From positions 2,661,559 to 2,725,558 of the forward strand of contig SCFE01000018.1 of NCBI GenBank assembly GCA_004352715.1: a DNA stretch of 64,000 nucleotides, given 5' to 3'. Source of the DNA: Hofstenia miamia (Eukaryota; Xenacoelomorpha; Acoela). Position 1 is the stretch's first letter; each line of letters starts with the position of its first letter. The notes beneath the pieces were generated by a model. That model ran no database searches, was not told where the DNA came from, and worked only from the letters and a program-made list of their open reading frames with translations. A program made the translations under genes and the position numbers. Of this stretch, positions 34,439 through 46,619 are shown in pieces.

Positions 34439-35152
34439 NNNNNNNNNNNNNNNNNNNNNNNNNNNNNNNNNNNNNNNNNNNNNNNNNNNNNNNNNNNNNN
34501 NNNNNNNNNNNNNNNNNNNNNNNNNNNNNNNNNNNNNNNNNNNNNNNNNNNNNNNNNNNNNNNNNNNNNNNNNNNNNNNNNNNNNNNNNNNNNNNNNNNN
34601 NNNNNNNNNNNNNNNNNNNNNNNNNNNNNNNNNNNNNNNNNNNNNNNNNNNNNNNNNNNNNNNNNNNNNNNNNNNNNNNNNNNNNNNNNNNNNNNNNNNN
34701 NNNNNNNNNNNNNNNNNNNNNNNNNNNNNNNNNNNNNNNNNNNNNNNNNNNNNNNNNNNNNNNNNNNNNNNNNNNNNNNNNNNNNNNNNNNNNNNNNNNN
34801 NNNNNNNNNNNNNNNNNNNNNNNNNNNNNNNNNNNNNNNNNNNNNNNNNNNNNNNNNNNNNNNNNNNNNNNNNNNNNNNNNNNNNNNNNNNNNNNNNNNN
34901 NNNNNNNNNNNNNNNNNNNNNNNNNNNNNNNNNNNNNNNNNNNNNNNNNNNNNNNNNNNNNNNNNNNNNNNNNNNNNNNNNNNNNNNNNNNNNNNNNNNN
35001 NNNNNNNNNNNNNNNNNNNNNNNNNNNNNNNNNNNNNNNNNNNNNNNNNNNNNNNNNNNNNNNNNNNNNNNNNNNNNNNNNNNNNNNNNNNNNNNNNNNN
35101 NNNNNNNNNNNNNNNNNNNNNNNNNNNNNNNNNNNNNNNNNNNNNNNNNNNN
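34439..35152. other. Assembly gap (714 N)
   Basis: Hides the LTR end and presumably the primer-binding site. Confidence 1.
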
Positions 35153-35279
35153 GTGTTCATTTCTTCCCTTTTTGGTCTGTTAATCACTGTTACCCCTTGT
35201 AAGTATTTTTTGTTCCTGTGTGTGTGGGAGTGCTCCCATTGTCAGTTCTAGAAATTGTTGTTTTGTTCTCTAAAGTTAA

Positions 35280-37853
35280 ATGGATTCTAGTTCGAGTCGT
35301 ACTGTAATTTATTCTCCTACTTTTGGGACTCCTCCCATTCGGAGTGTCCCCTGTGCAAGTGTTGGTAACCAGGACATTACCCATTGCACCGTTGGATCGT
35401 TACTTAATTTCTCTCAACCCCCTTCTCCTAATGCTCAGAGGATGGATGATAGTCACAATGCATCTACTATTCCATATAGCAATGCCAACGCAATGAGTGC
35501 AAGTCCATCATTCCATTGAAATGCGCGACGTGTATTCAACACTCAGAATGCTCCACCCATTCCCCTACGTCCTCACAGTTATGCCAGTGGTCATGAACAG
35601 CAGTATACGCCTCACTTCGATGTGCACGTAGCCGAAATCGAGGATTTATGGGACAAATTGTCACAGCAGGTGGCACTAAGAATGGAGAGTGAACGCCAGG
35701 TTGAATCCTTACAAGCCGAGCTTAACACACAACATGTAGCATATCAACGGATAGAGAGACAGATGTTGGAGTCAACCTTTGCTCTCAAGTTGCAAATCAA
35801 TGAGTTAAAGAATTCTATTAATAACTCCAATCGTCCCAAAGAGACATCAAATAACAGAGATCGTGATGACTATGTCAACCAAGATACCGTGTGTCAATTC
35901 TCCCTCTCGAATCACATGGACAGGTTCAAGTGTTTAGCAAACACTCGGTTCTACCCAAATTTACTGGGCAAGTGGTTTTTTTTGTTCGAACTCACTATGA
36001 AGCAGCACAAAAGTTCACAAGATACCACTGTTTCGCAGTTCCCTTTATNACGGATAGAGAGACAGATGTTGGAGTCAACCTTTGCTCTCAAGTTGCAAAT
36101 CAATGAGTTAAAGAATTCTATTAATAACTCCAATCGTCCCAAAGAGACATCAAATAACAGAGATCGTGATGACTATGTTACCCATGCTGTGTTAAACAAT
36201 GCCCTAGATGAATTGGCTGAGAGAATTATCGGCAGAGTGGTTCAGCTTGTTGGTGTGAGCCAGCCTCCTCTGGCTGCTTCTCTGTGTGGAGTGTCCTCAT
36301 CTGTGCCTTCTGCTACTTCTCCTGCATGTAGCCAACCTACATTTGCTCAGGCCGCTCTTACTCAAGTCTCTACATTAACAACTGGAGCTACTCCTCAAAC
36401 TGGCTACGTTCCATTGTTACCTGATCCAGTAAGTACCGTTGTCATTCCTGCATACAAAGAGCAACATATGAGTGACTCCAGCCCAATCAATGAAACATCT
36501 GGTTCTAAATGTCAACCAAGATACCGTGTGTCAATTCTCCCTCTCGAATCACATGGACAGGTTCAAGTGTTTAGCAAACACTCGGTTCTACCCAAATTTA
36601 CTGGGCAAGTGGTTTTTTTTGTTCGAACTCACTATGAAGCAGCACAAAAGTTCACAAGATACCACTGTTTCGCAGTTCCCTTTATACCTCAGTGGGTTGG
36701 CATACAGCCAGTACATGATAAGAACCATTGTCATTCCTGCATAAAAAAACAACATATGAGCGACGCCAGCCCGTTCAACGAAACATCTGGTTCTAAATGT
36801 CAACTGAGATATCATGCGTCAATTCTCCCTCTCAAATCACATGGACAGGTTCAAGTGTTTAGCAAACACTCGGTTCTACCCAAATTTACTGGGCAAATTG
36901 ACGCTGTGTCACAGTCTTTTGACGAGTGGTTTTTTTTGTTTGAACTCACTATGAAGCAGCACAAAAATTCACAAGATACCGCCATTTCGCAGTTCCCGTT
37001 ATACCTAAGTGGATTGGCATACAACCAATACATGATGCTTGAACGGAGCATAAAAACTGATTACCAGCTGCTGGTAGGGTTTTTCGAGGATCACTACCGT
37101 GCCCCGCATATTAAACATCAGTACAAGACATTATTGTGCAACATGTCTTTTAAATTCAGTGACGACATTCACAACTATATCACCCAGGTTGAACGCCTGT
37201 TTCAGTTGAGCAGTCTTTCCAAGGAGTATTCTAAACACGACCTGTTCTCCTATATTTGTCGAGGCTTCCCTGCGTCAATCAGAAATCAGCTGGAAGTTCG
37301 ATGTGATCCTGAGGGCAGCCTCCACGAGATTATCCGCAAAGCCATCAGCATGGTTTACATGCTTCAGAACTCGCAACGCATCAACAACAATATTACAAAA
37401 NGCCTGTTTCAGTTGAGCAGTCTTTCCAAGGAATATTCTAAACACGACCTGTTCTCCTATATTTGTCGAGGCTTCCCTGCGTCAATCAGAAATCGGCTGG
37501 AGGTTCAGTGCGACCCCAAGGACAGCCTCCACGAGATCATCTGCAAAGCCATTAGTGTGGTGTACATGCTTCAGAACTCGTAATGCATCAATAATGATAT
37601 CACAAAATTTTCTGGAACAAAGAGTTTGGAGATTAGAAAGCCTGCAGTCAAAAAAGTGCTTGATTTAACTTTGGTATGGTGCTATACTTGTGGAGAGAAA
37701 GGGCACCTCAAATCTCAGTGTAAGGCTAAAATACAGCTTGTTGCTGATGGAGAAGGATTTATTGTCGAGGAGCCTCCTACTGATTCTCTGTGTGTCAATG
37801 ATCTTGTCGATCTCAGATCTGATCACCCAGCTACGTCTCAAGATTTAAATTAG
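35280..37853 (+). pseudogene. gag of Ty3/gypsy element (coiled coil, capsid, zinc knuckle)
   Basis: ATG at 35280. In-frame order: Ser/Pro-rich N-terminus, TGA at 35517, coiled coil (EIEDLWDKLSQQVALRMESE, 35640-35820), Pro/Ser/Thr-rich linker, capsid-like domain (PLYLSGLAYNQYM and HNYITQVERLFQLS, about 36870-37380), and knuckle CYTCGEKGHLKSQC (C-x2-C-x4-H-x4-C, 37681-37722). TAA at 37581 and a stop at 37851. An internal ~300-bp direct duplication (about 36430-36735 and 36736-37040) repeats the pre-capsid segment; the first copy lacks ~30 bp. Single-N joints at 36049 and 37401 join diverged copies. Gag assembles the particle that packages the RNA; this one cannot. Confidence 0.8.
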
Positions 37854-37900
37854 TTGGAGCACCGCCTCCTGGAAAACGTGCACAAGATCACAATGTATTA

Positions 37901-40900
37901 GTGATCACTCAGTTGATTAGGAAAAATTTAATACCAGTTGAGATGAACGGAAATATCTTTAATGCCACAGTGGACACGGGAGCAGCAGCCTCCATAATAA
38001 GCGACAAATGTTGCAAAGAATTATGCTTAAATCGAGACTCATTGGATCCATCTAGTGCAAAGTTGATCGACGCCTCTGGAAACCCTCTCTCTTTGAAAGG
38101 AAAGTTAATCGATGCTTCAATTAAAATTCACGCGGAGCCTTTCAAAGTAGACTTGTTGGTAGTAGACACGTCAAACCACTGTCTACCATATGATCTTATC
38201 TTAGGAAATGATTTTTTGGAACGCAATTCTTGCGTCATTGACTTTAAGAACAGTACAATCTCCATTAAAGACCAGGAGGCAACACAGTTGGTTACGATCC
38301 CTAAGAAAGAGGTCATTTTTGATTTGGACGAACCCATAATTCTTGAACCAAGACATTGGACGAGAGTCGCTGTCTCTTCTGATGCCAGCATTAATGGTGA
38401 TGTCATGATATCAGGGCATAGAGGCAAATACATATGCGGAGTCTCTTTTTCGCCAGATTTGTGTAAAGTAATTTGAGGAAAGACATACATCACTGTTCTT
38501 AATGGGTCGACTTCTTCGGTGAAAATCGGAGTCCCCCAACTACAGTTAATCGGAGTACAGGTGGAGGTTGAGAACATTCCAGTAACTTGTTTACCAATCT
38601 GTACCGCTGTGCATGACCTAGAAGCTCCCTCGAGCCTGGTAAAGGTGCCAACAGTTAATGAAACTTCCCATTCACACTTAACTCAAAAAGAGAGGAGGTC
38701 TCTAGCATCTCTGCTTTATAGTAAACATGACTTGTTGAACTATGGTACTATCAGTGTTGGGCAGGCAATAGGTGAAGAGCATGCTATCGAATTGAAACAT
38801 GATCGCCCGATTCGTTTACCTGTACGTTGTGTGCCAGAAAATCTGAAACACTAATATGAGAAGATCTTAAGTGACCTGATTGAAAATGGGATAATCCAAG
38901 GAAGTAACAGCCCATACGCTGCACCCACTGTGTTTATTTGGCAAGGTGAGAAGTATTGGCTGTGCATCGACTTTTGCAAGCTAAACGATATCACAATTAA
39001 AGATGCATACCCCCTGCCAAGGATAGACGATCTCCTTTATGATGCTAGTAAATATAAGTTTTTCTCATGCTTAGACTTGTGTAAAGCTTACTGACAGGTA
39101 TCCATGCGCCCTTCTGACATTGCAAAGACCGCCTTCATCACCCCTTACGGGCTCTATGAATGGAAGTATATGGCCTTTGGCCTATGCAACATGCCAGCCA
39201 CCTTTCAGCGGTATGTCACGAAAATCCTTAAAGATGGTGCAAACCTCCTCGAACCAGGCATTTCAGCTTATATTGACGACATCTTGGTCGCAAGCCACAC
39301 TTTCGAAGAACATCTAGATAAACTTAGTCGAACCTTGGATTTATTGCAACAAGCAGGACTTAAAGTGAATGGAACCAAATGCACATTAGTTCAAACCAAA
39401 GTCACCTTTCTTGGTCGCGTCGTCGAACCAGGAAGGATATTGATCAAAAATAACGCGAAAGATTTTTTAGATAAAATTGAAACGCCAAGGACCCGCCGAG
39501 ATGTTCAGCGTTTAATGGGTTTCCTAAATTATTATGGGATGTTTATTCCAGACCTCGCTGACAAAACAAAAACAATCTCTAATCTGTTGAAAAAGTCCGT
39601 CGATTTTAAATGGACTTGGCAAGAACAAGAAGCTCTCGACGGAATAAAAGTAGAACTCAAGAAAATACCATCCTTAAACACCCCTGATTATGCAAAAGAT
39701 TTTATAGTCGACTGTGACGCCAGTGCTGTCGCTATCAGCAGAGTCCTCAGTCAGGACGTTAATGGAATCGAGAGTCCTGTGCAATATTTTAGCCGAAAAC
39801 TTAGGGCGTCTGAGAAGAATTACAGCGCAACTAAGTGCAAAATGCTCGCACTGGTTGAATCTCTGAAAAAATTTCGCTACTTTGTACTTGGCCGTAAGTT
39901 TACAGTGCGCACTGACAACAGCGCACTGGCTTGGTTAAAGAAATTCAGTGGCGATAAATCAAACATTGTAGCAAGATGGATCAAATATCTAAACGATTTC
40001 ACATTCACTATTAAACATCACCCTGGAAAACTCCACTTGAACACGGACTACTGGACGGCTCTCCCGAGCTACGAGTGCGATCTCAAAAAGCCAGGTGGTG
40101 AAAAAGTTCCGTTTTCATTCATNNNNNNNNNNNNNNNNNNNNNNNNNNNNNNNNNNNNNNNNNNNNNNNNNNNNNNNNNNNNNNNNNNNNNNNNNNNNNN
40201 NNNNNNNNNNNNNNNNNNNNNNNNNNNNNNNNNNNNNNNNNNNNNNNNNNNNNNNNNNNNNNNNNNNNNNNNNNNNNNNNNNNNNNNNNNNNNNNNNNNN
40301 NNNNNNNNNNNNNNNNNNNNNNNNNNNNNNNNNNNNNNNNNNNNNNNNNNNNNNNNNNNNNNNNNNNNNNNNNNNNNNNNNNNNNNNNNNNNNNNNNNNN
40401 NNNNNNNNNNNNNNNNNNNNNNNNNNNNNNNNNNNNNNNNNNNNNNNNNNNNNNNNNNNNNNNNNNNNNNNNNNNNNNNNNNNNNNNNNNNNNNNNNNNN
40501 NNNNNNNNNNNNNNNNNNNNNNNNNNNNNNNNNNNNNNNNNNNNNNNNNNNNNNNNNNNNNNNNNNNNNNNNNNNNNNNNNNNNNNNNNNNNNNNNNNNN
40601 NNNNNNNNNNNNNNNNNNNNNNNNNNNNNNNNNNNNNNNNNNNNNNNNNNNNNNNNNNNNNNNNNNNNNNNNNNNNNNNNNNNNNNNNNNNNNNNNNNNN
40701 NNNNNNNNNNNNNNNNNNNNNNNNNNNNNNNNNNNNNNNNNNNNNNNNNNNNNNNNNNNNNNNNNNNNNNNNNNNNNNNNNNNNNNNNNNNNNNNNNNNN
40801 NNNNNNNNNNNNNNNNNNNNNNNNNNNNNNNNNNNNNNNNNNNNNNNNNNNNNNNNNNNNNNNNNNNNNNNNNNNNNNNNNNNNNNNNNNNNNNNNNNNN

Positions 40901-41536
40901 NNNNNNNNNNNNNNNNNNNNNNNNNNNGCAGAGAGTAATGTAGAGAACTATGTTAATAGATTAATGAATGACATGCAACAAATTCACCTGACAATTTGTC
41001 AGAATACCAATCAGTCGAGCATCCGGCAAAAGAAGACTTTCAATAAGAAATTGTATGGTGAGCCTCATAAACGTGGCAATAAAGTCATCAAGTGAGGAAA
41101 CTCGCAAACGATTGGCAAGGCCCTTTTACAATTGAAAAAGTGCTTGATCATAACACATATACCTTAAACAACAGTAAAACGGTACACTTTCAAAGGCTTA
41201 AGAGAGCCATAAAGGACATAGAACATGTAATTATAGACAACAACAATGAATTTACATTAGTAGACAACGGTGTCAATGCGTATTAAAAATATGATAATTT
41301 AACTAGTTTTTCCGAAGATGATTTTTCTGACACCAAGTGCATTTACGAAAATATTAATACTGAGAGGTTAGAACCACATACACTCCCTGCAAGAAGGGTG
41401 AGAACTACTTACGATCCCAACATTTGGGATTTAAACCTTATTACTACATTTAGGAATGGAAAAAATGAATCGCAAATGAGAGCCGCCAGCTCCACCCGTC
41501 CACTGTCGAGTAAGGAGGAGGATGGAAGATAGCAGA
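37901..41536 (+). pseudogene. pol of Ty3/gypsy element (PR-RT-RNaseH-IN)
   Basis: One frame to about 41092. Protease: VDTGAAASIISDKC (DTG, 37972) and DLILGNDFLE. RT: YAAPTVFIWQGEKYWLCIDF, AFGLCNMPATFQ and the catalytic YIDD at 39269-39280. RNase H: DCDASAVAI, YSATKCKMLALVESLKKFRY and TDNSALAWL, to about 40070. The gap 40123-40927 removes the zinc finger and DDE core of integrase. After it: QKKTFNKKLYGEP, then after a frame change at 41092 the C-terminal WQGPFTIEKVLDHNTYTL (GPY/F-type module) and a tail past a stop at 41284 to about 41536. In-frame stops at 38474 (TGA), 38852 (TAA) and 39092 (TGA, where a tryptophan is conserved). Would make cDNA and insert it; this copy is inactive. Confidence 0.9.
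40123..40927. other. Assembly gap (805 N) inside integrase
   Basis: Run of N; the coding frame is the same on both sides, though the gap length is only an estimate. Confidence 1.
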
Positions 41537-41545
41537 CACAAATGA

Positions 41546-43284
41546 GATGCCTCACCTAGGCGTGGGAGACACGTTTCTCCGCTTGCTGAGGCCTGCATAA
41601 GGAAAAGAGGACGTCAGGAAGGTGCTGAGGAGAGTCCGATTCCGTGTGGGCGACACGTTGCTCCACGACTTGGAGAGCTGATAGCATTGACCCAGACGCC
41701 CTCCACATCTCGCCCCTACGTGGGGAGACACGTTTCTCCACGTGCGCGAGAGGAGCTGGCAACCCCTACATCAAAAACTTTTAAATTAAGAGTACCTTTT
41801 ACACCTTTACAACCTGTAAATACCCCCCATATGAGCGACTCGATAGCCCCTTTGACCTCTTCTACAGCTACTTCAACAATAAGATCACAGAAGACCGAAG
41901 AACAAAGAAGAAAACTATCAAAAGTCGGTGACGAGACATTACACCCGTACTTCATAGCAACAAGAAAAGCAATTGCCACTATCCGTGATAATATTTCAGA
42001 AGAGACCAAGGATCAACTCCGCCACACCTACAATGTTCGCGAAATGACTTGTTCCATAGACGTCATACCTTTCGTTATAGACGCATCACGTTGTCCCCAG
42101 ATCAATACAATTATTGCATATGATTCGAGAATGATGGAAACCTTAAGCCGCTTGTATTAGCGCAGTATGGTGCATACATTTTTTGACGATGATTTCAATA
42201 TTTATAGCCTATGTCAGTTCCTGAATAACGGAAAAACTATTGACAGCTTCGAGTGCGTTAATGTTGACTTCAAGAACCTCCTTGTTATTTATTGTTTGAG
42301 GATCTCCGAAGTACAGTCAGAAGATATTATGGAGCAAATCGAGATCGCATACCGCATAGCCAAGGTTGAAGGAATCTGCTTAATAATGATTGTACGTGGC
42401 AAGTACAAAACCTCTTTACCGGAAACGATAGAGAACTTGCATTTCAGGATGGAGAACTTTTTAATTCTATACTGAGATGACTATGCTCCAGTCTCATCAC
42501 ACTCCACGAGCCACTTGCCAATAACTAGGCTCATATACACCAATCTTTTATTATGTAAACAAGTACCCTCTTATCACTTAGCAGTGGACCAAAAGCTAAT
42601 TGTTAATGTCCTACTACAGTCACAGACTTTAGAAATAACCGATCCCAATACTTCATTGATAACCACAGTAACTGATATGAGGGTCAGCTTTGCCTTTGCG
42701 CAGAGTGACCAACTTCTCAACGAAATCCACACCATTTGGTCCGACTTGAAGGCGGATTTTAACCCCGAGTCCGATTGGCCCCTTTTAGGCATCTCCAGCC
42801 CATTGCAAACGTATCACTCGTCTGTAGAACGCACATTGCGAGACATTAAAGTATCTTACAACAACCAAGATAAAAAGAACTTTAAAGAGTGTCTGTTCAC
42901 CGAGAAAAATTTACCCGACATATACGCAAGAGGAGCCATCTGGATATTAGTGATTTACCTGACAAAAGATCCTCAACTTCAACTACCTATGTCACACAAG
43001 AAGAGAACAGCTCTAACAAAAATAACCATTCATGAAATAGCTGTGTGCCCACTAACCTGGAAGGTGAAAAATTGGCTTCTGTACAAATGCAGCCCTCCTT
43101 CATCCCCCGGAAAGACCAAACGCGTCATGGATAAATTCGAAAACTATTATGCCCAACTGGTGGGGGCAAGCAGTGTGATTGGAAAAATGTCGATCGTGTT
43201 AATTAGCAACCGACTCAGTATCTGTCCATTGGACATAAACATTTTCTCAGACACCGTAAAGAAATATATGTGGGGAGCCACAGC
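41546..43284 (+). pseudogene. Unrecognised third ORF of the gypsy element
   Basis: One reading frame runs about 580 codons from the TGA at 41543 into the gap at 43285, interrupted only by TAG at 42158 and TGA at 42473. No AUG lies near its start; the first methionine is at residue ~92. Residues 4-70 are basic and contain three GRHV(S/A)PR repeats; then a charged segment (TEEQRRKLSKVGDETLHPYF) and a mixed alpha/beta-like body (KNLLVIYCLRISEVQSED; VSYNNQDKKNFKECLFTEKN; VIYLTKDPQLQLP). I see no signal peptide, no membrane segment and no furin-type site, so it does not look like an envelope gene, and no enzyme motif is recognised. It could be a captured host gene, a nucleic-acid-binding accessory protein, or a separate inserted element. 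Function unknown. Confidence 0.6.
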
Positions 43285-44284
43285 NNNNNNNNNNNNNNNN
43301 NNNNNNNNNNNNNNNNNNNNNNNNNNNNNNNNNNNNNNNNNNNNNNNNNNNNNNNNNNNNNNNNNNNNNNNNNNNNNNNNNNNNNNNNNNNNNNNNNNNN
43401 NNNNNNNNNNNNNNNNNNNNNNNNNNNNNNNNNNNNNNNNNNNNNNNNNNNNNNNNNNNNNNNNNNNNNNNNNNNNNNNNNNNNNNNNNNNNNNNNNNNN
43501 NNNNNNNNNNNNNNNNNNNNNNNNNNNNNNNNNNNNNNNNNNNNNNNNNNNNNNNNNNNNNNNNNNNNNNNNNNNNNNNNNNNNNNNNNNNNNNNNNNNN
43601 NNNNNNNNNNNNNNNNNNNNNNNNNNNNNNNNNNNNNNNNNNNNNNNNNNNNNNNNNNNNNNNNNNNNNNNNNNNNNNNNNNNNNNNNNNNNNNNNNNNN
43701 NNNNNNNNNNNNNNNNNNNNNNNNNNNNNNNNNNNNNNNNNNNNNNNNNNNNNNNNNNNNNNNNNNNNNNNNNNNNNNNNNNNNNNNNNNNNNNNNNNNN
43801 NNNNNNNNNNNNNNNNNNNNNNNNNNNNNNNNNNNNNNNNNNNNNNNNNNNNNNNNNNNNNNNNNNNNNNNNNNNNNNNNNNNNNNNNNNNNNNNNNNNN
43901 NNNNNNNNNNNNNNNNNNNNNNNNNNNNNNNNNNNNNNNNNNNNNNNNNNNNNNNNNNNNNNNNNNNNNNNNNNNNNNNNNNNNNNNNNNNNNNNNNNNN
44001 NNNNNNNNNNNNNNNNNNNNNNNNNNNNNNNNNNNNNNNNNNNNNNNNNNNNNNNNNNNNNNNNNNNNNNNNNNNNNNNNNNNNNNNNNNNNNNNNNNNN
44101 NNNNNNNNNNNNNNNNNNNNNNNNNNNNNNNNNNNNNNNNNNNNNNNNNNNNNNNNNNNNNNNNNNNNNNNNNNNNNNNNNNNNNNNNNNNNNNNNNNNN
44201 NNNNNNNNNNNNNNNNNNNNNNNNNNNNNNNNNNNNNNNNNNNNNNNNNNNNNNNNNNNNNNNNNNNNNNNNNNNNNNNNNNNN
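43285..44284. other. Assembly gap (exactly 1000 N)
   Basis: The round size suggests an arbitrary-length gap. The end of the third ORF, any 3' LTR, and the 5' part of the next LINE fragment lie here. Confidence 1.
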
Positions 44285-45201
44285 ACGATACTTGTATATT
44301 ACGGACAGCAAAAAATCCCTTTGAGGCAACCCAACATTTGACAAAAGATATTGAAAATTTCGTAACATATTTCAATCATAATAAACTAAAAATCAATTCT
44401 GACAAAACTCAATTTATCATCTTTTCATCTAAACAACAACAAAAGCTTACTAAAAATTTTAATATTAATGTTTGTGATAACGAAATTAGTCAAAGTAAAT
44501 GTGTAAACTATCTAGGTGTATTATTAGACGACTTAAATTTCGATAATTTCTTCTCCCACAAATTAAAAAAAGATGGCATGTGGAATAAAATATTTGTACC
44601 ATTTGCGCCATGTAGGAAAATCATCGAATGTAGAACTAATTCATTCATTTGTCTTAAGTCAATTTAATTACTGTGCATTTCTTTTTCAAAATCTCACATC
44701 GCAAAAACGTTCATCATTAGCAAATATGTTTAACTGGGCATTTAGAACCCTTAATTATATTGAAAAACATGAATCCATAACGCAATTAAGATCATCATAT
44801 AATATTTTGGCCCCGAATTACTTTATTCAGTATAAACTTTATGTATGATTCACAAATTTATTCATGAATTAAGTTCATTAAGTTTTCTTAATAATTACAT
44901 CAAAATCAATAAAAGAAATAAAACACTTTTTAGCATCAATAATCGTCAAGATTCATTTTCTTTTAAATGTTCAATCTCTTGGAATGATTTAAGTATTGAT
45001 ATATAATGTGAGAAAAACTATAAACACTTCAAGAAAAAAATAAAACAATTTCTATTAAGTAGGCAAACATTACTTTTAAAACTGCCCTTCAAATAATATT
45101 GCATATGTAATTAGTTTTGTAAATATTTTTGTCATGTGTTAGTTTATAGTTTTTACATACATTTAAGCAATAAATTTGCTTTGACTCTTATTATTATTAT
45201 T
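44285..45201 (+). mobile_element. Non-LTR retrotransposon 3' end (RT C-terminus)
   Basis: From the gap: DTCILRTAKNPFEATQHLTK, NHNKLKINSDKTQFIIFSSK and VNYLGVLLDDL form the RT palm/thumb segment of a LINE (the DD of the active site would be just at the gap edge). After a frameshift near 44573 the thumb and C-terminal domain continue (HSFVLSQFNYCAFLFQNLTS; LRSSYNILAPNYF) and, after another break, SLSFLNNYIKINKRNKTLFS to about 45005. The element ends in a ttattattattatta microsatellite at 45188-45202, a common LINE tail. Frameshifts make it inactive. Confidence 0.8.
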
Positions 45202-45202
45202 A

Positions 45203-46619
45203 AGAAATCTGAGAAATAACGTGTATTTGCAATGCAAGTGATCTTTTAAATTACATTAGATTCACCCATTTTTATTGTATTTGTTGACAATATGTTTTAT
45301 ATTTTATTCATAATTATTCTGAATAGAATTGTTTCGTATTACTATTATTATTAAAGTAATCGATATAAGTAACATTTTTATTGTACGTAACAAACCTAAA
45401 TTTCGGTAAAGTTGGCATATTGAAATTCACCCTATTTCATCACTTTTTTAATATATAAGCATGAAAATTTTACAGCGTGTAAATGCTAAGGAGATAATCT
45501 TTTCGATTGTTTGTGAGTACAATTAACTATTTTAAAATGTCATGCTTCAAAAAATATATCTGAATATTCAGACAACCCATTCTTTTGTTGGGAATAATTT
45601 AGAGCTTTGTGCACATAAAAAAGCAAAATCATCATTGAATCTTATGATTTGGAACAGTGTATAAATTTACAAAAAATACTGTTTGTCAGAATGTTACGAA
45701 AAACTTGATAGAAAAGTGTGCAGTCGTTATGTACAATACAATTGCATGCCTCTCTCACACATCATTCAATCGTCCACATCCGATATCATAACCATATAAT
45801 GAAATGGACGATGGTCATATTTATTATATAAAATTTCAGGAACATTAAAATATTTTTTATTAAAAAACTATTCCTTGAGAATGAAAATTTTGAAAAAGCA
45901 TTTTCAGAATGCACTACTTTACTGAGAATGTATCTAAAGTGGAATGAAAAATGCAAGTTCTACAATTTCACACAGAAAAATTTAAAAGGCGCGGTTGAAT
46001 GTGAGCTGTAAAAAATTTATCAACACTTCATTAACAAGATTGAACATTGCTGCAATTTTTGGAAAAATGTACAGGATACAGGGATTCTCGGATCATCTAC
46101 ACCAAAAGCAAACCGTGCTTAGGCAACAATTTCGACAACTCTTCAAGGAAATTAGTGCAACGCCAATATCAACTATACATGCTTAAGAACGGAAAGGAAA
46201 CTGCCAAACTGAAGACAATTCAATGAGATTTTTTAGATGAAAATTTTTCATAACTGGTTGGAAGTCCAAAAATTATTCAAAAAATCAACCATAAATTACC
46301 AATTATCTAAGTATTTGTAAAATTGCAAATTCTGAAACCCTAGATGTGATATTTTTATGTAAAGATAACTAATTTCATACAATTTCCATAAAAATTACAT
46401 TCTACAATGATTTTTAAGTACAAATTTATTACCAATTTTTTCATAGAAAATTACTGCTAGCGGTCTGTGTTCACCACAATGAACGCTGCGTAAACTACAA
46501 AAGTGTGAATTCAACTTTTTATCATAAAAACTGAACCAGCTCCTCTCATTCACTTTTCGTTAGGGTAAATAATAATAATCGAAGACATAGGAGAAAATTA
46601 TTTTCACTGACGTCATTAG
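45203..46619. other. Spacer with faint coding-like traces
   Basis: AT-rich DNA. A plus-strand stretch around 45870-46010 reads ENFEKAFSECTTLLRMYLKW without a recognised family, and 45995-46186 is a short ORF of unknown nature. Neither is called as a gene. Confidence 0.35.

Larger units (their letters stand above)
34019..43284 (+). mobile_element. Ty3/gypsy LTR retrotransposon with a third ORF
   Basis: Order on the plus strand: probable 5' LTR (34019 into the gap), gag with coiled coil and zinc knuckle, aspartic protease, reverse transcriptase, RNase H, integrase (core hidden in a gap) and a long extra ORF. The RT-RNaseH-IN order is that of Ty3/gypsy. Both gag and pol are interrupted by stops and by local duplications, so this copy is dead. 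Its CpG content is much higher than that of the DNA on its left, suggesting a younger insertion. The 3' LTR and right boundary would fall in the 1000-N gap at 43285-44284. Confidence 0.85.

Noticed and set aside
38128-38577. 149-residue minus-strand ORF
   Set aside because: Antisense shadow of the gypsy protease.
41546-43284. Third ORF as a retroviral-type envelope
   Set aside because: No signal peptide, membrane anchor or cleavage motif visible in the available part; not excluded for the hidden C-terminus.
45995-46186. Plus-strand ORF as a further FAF1 exon
   Set aside because: No similarity to the FAF1 coiled coil or UBX, and no convincing acceptor.
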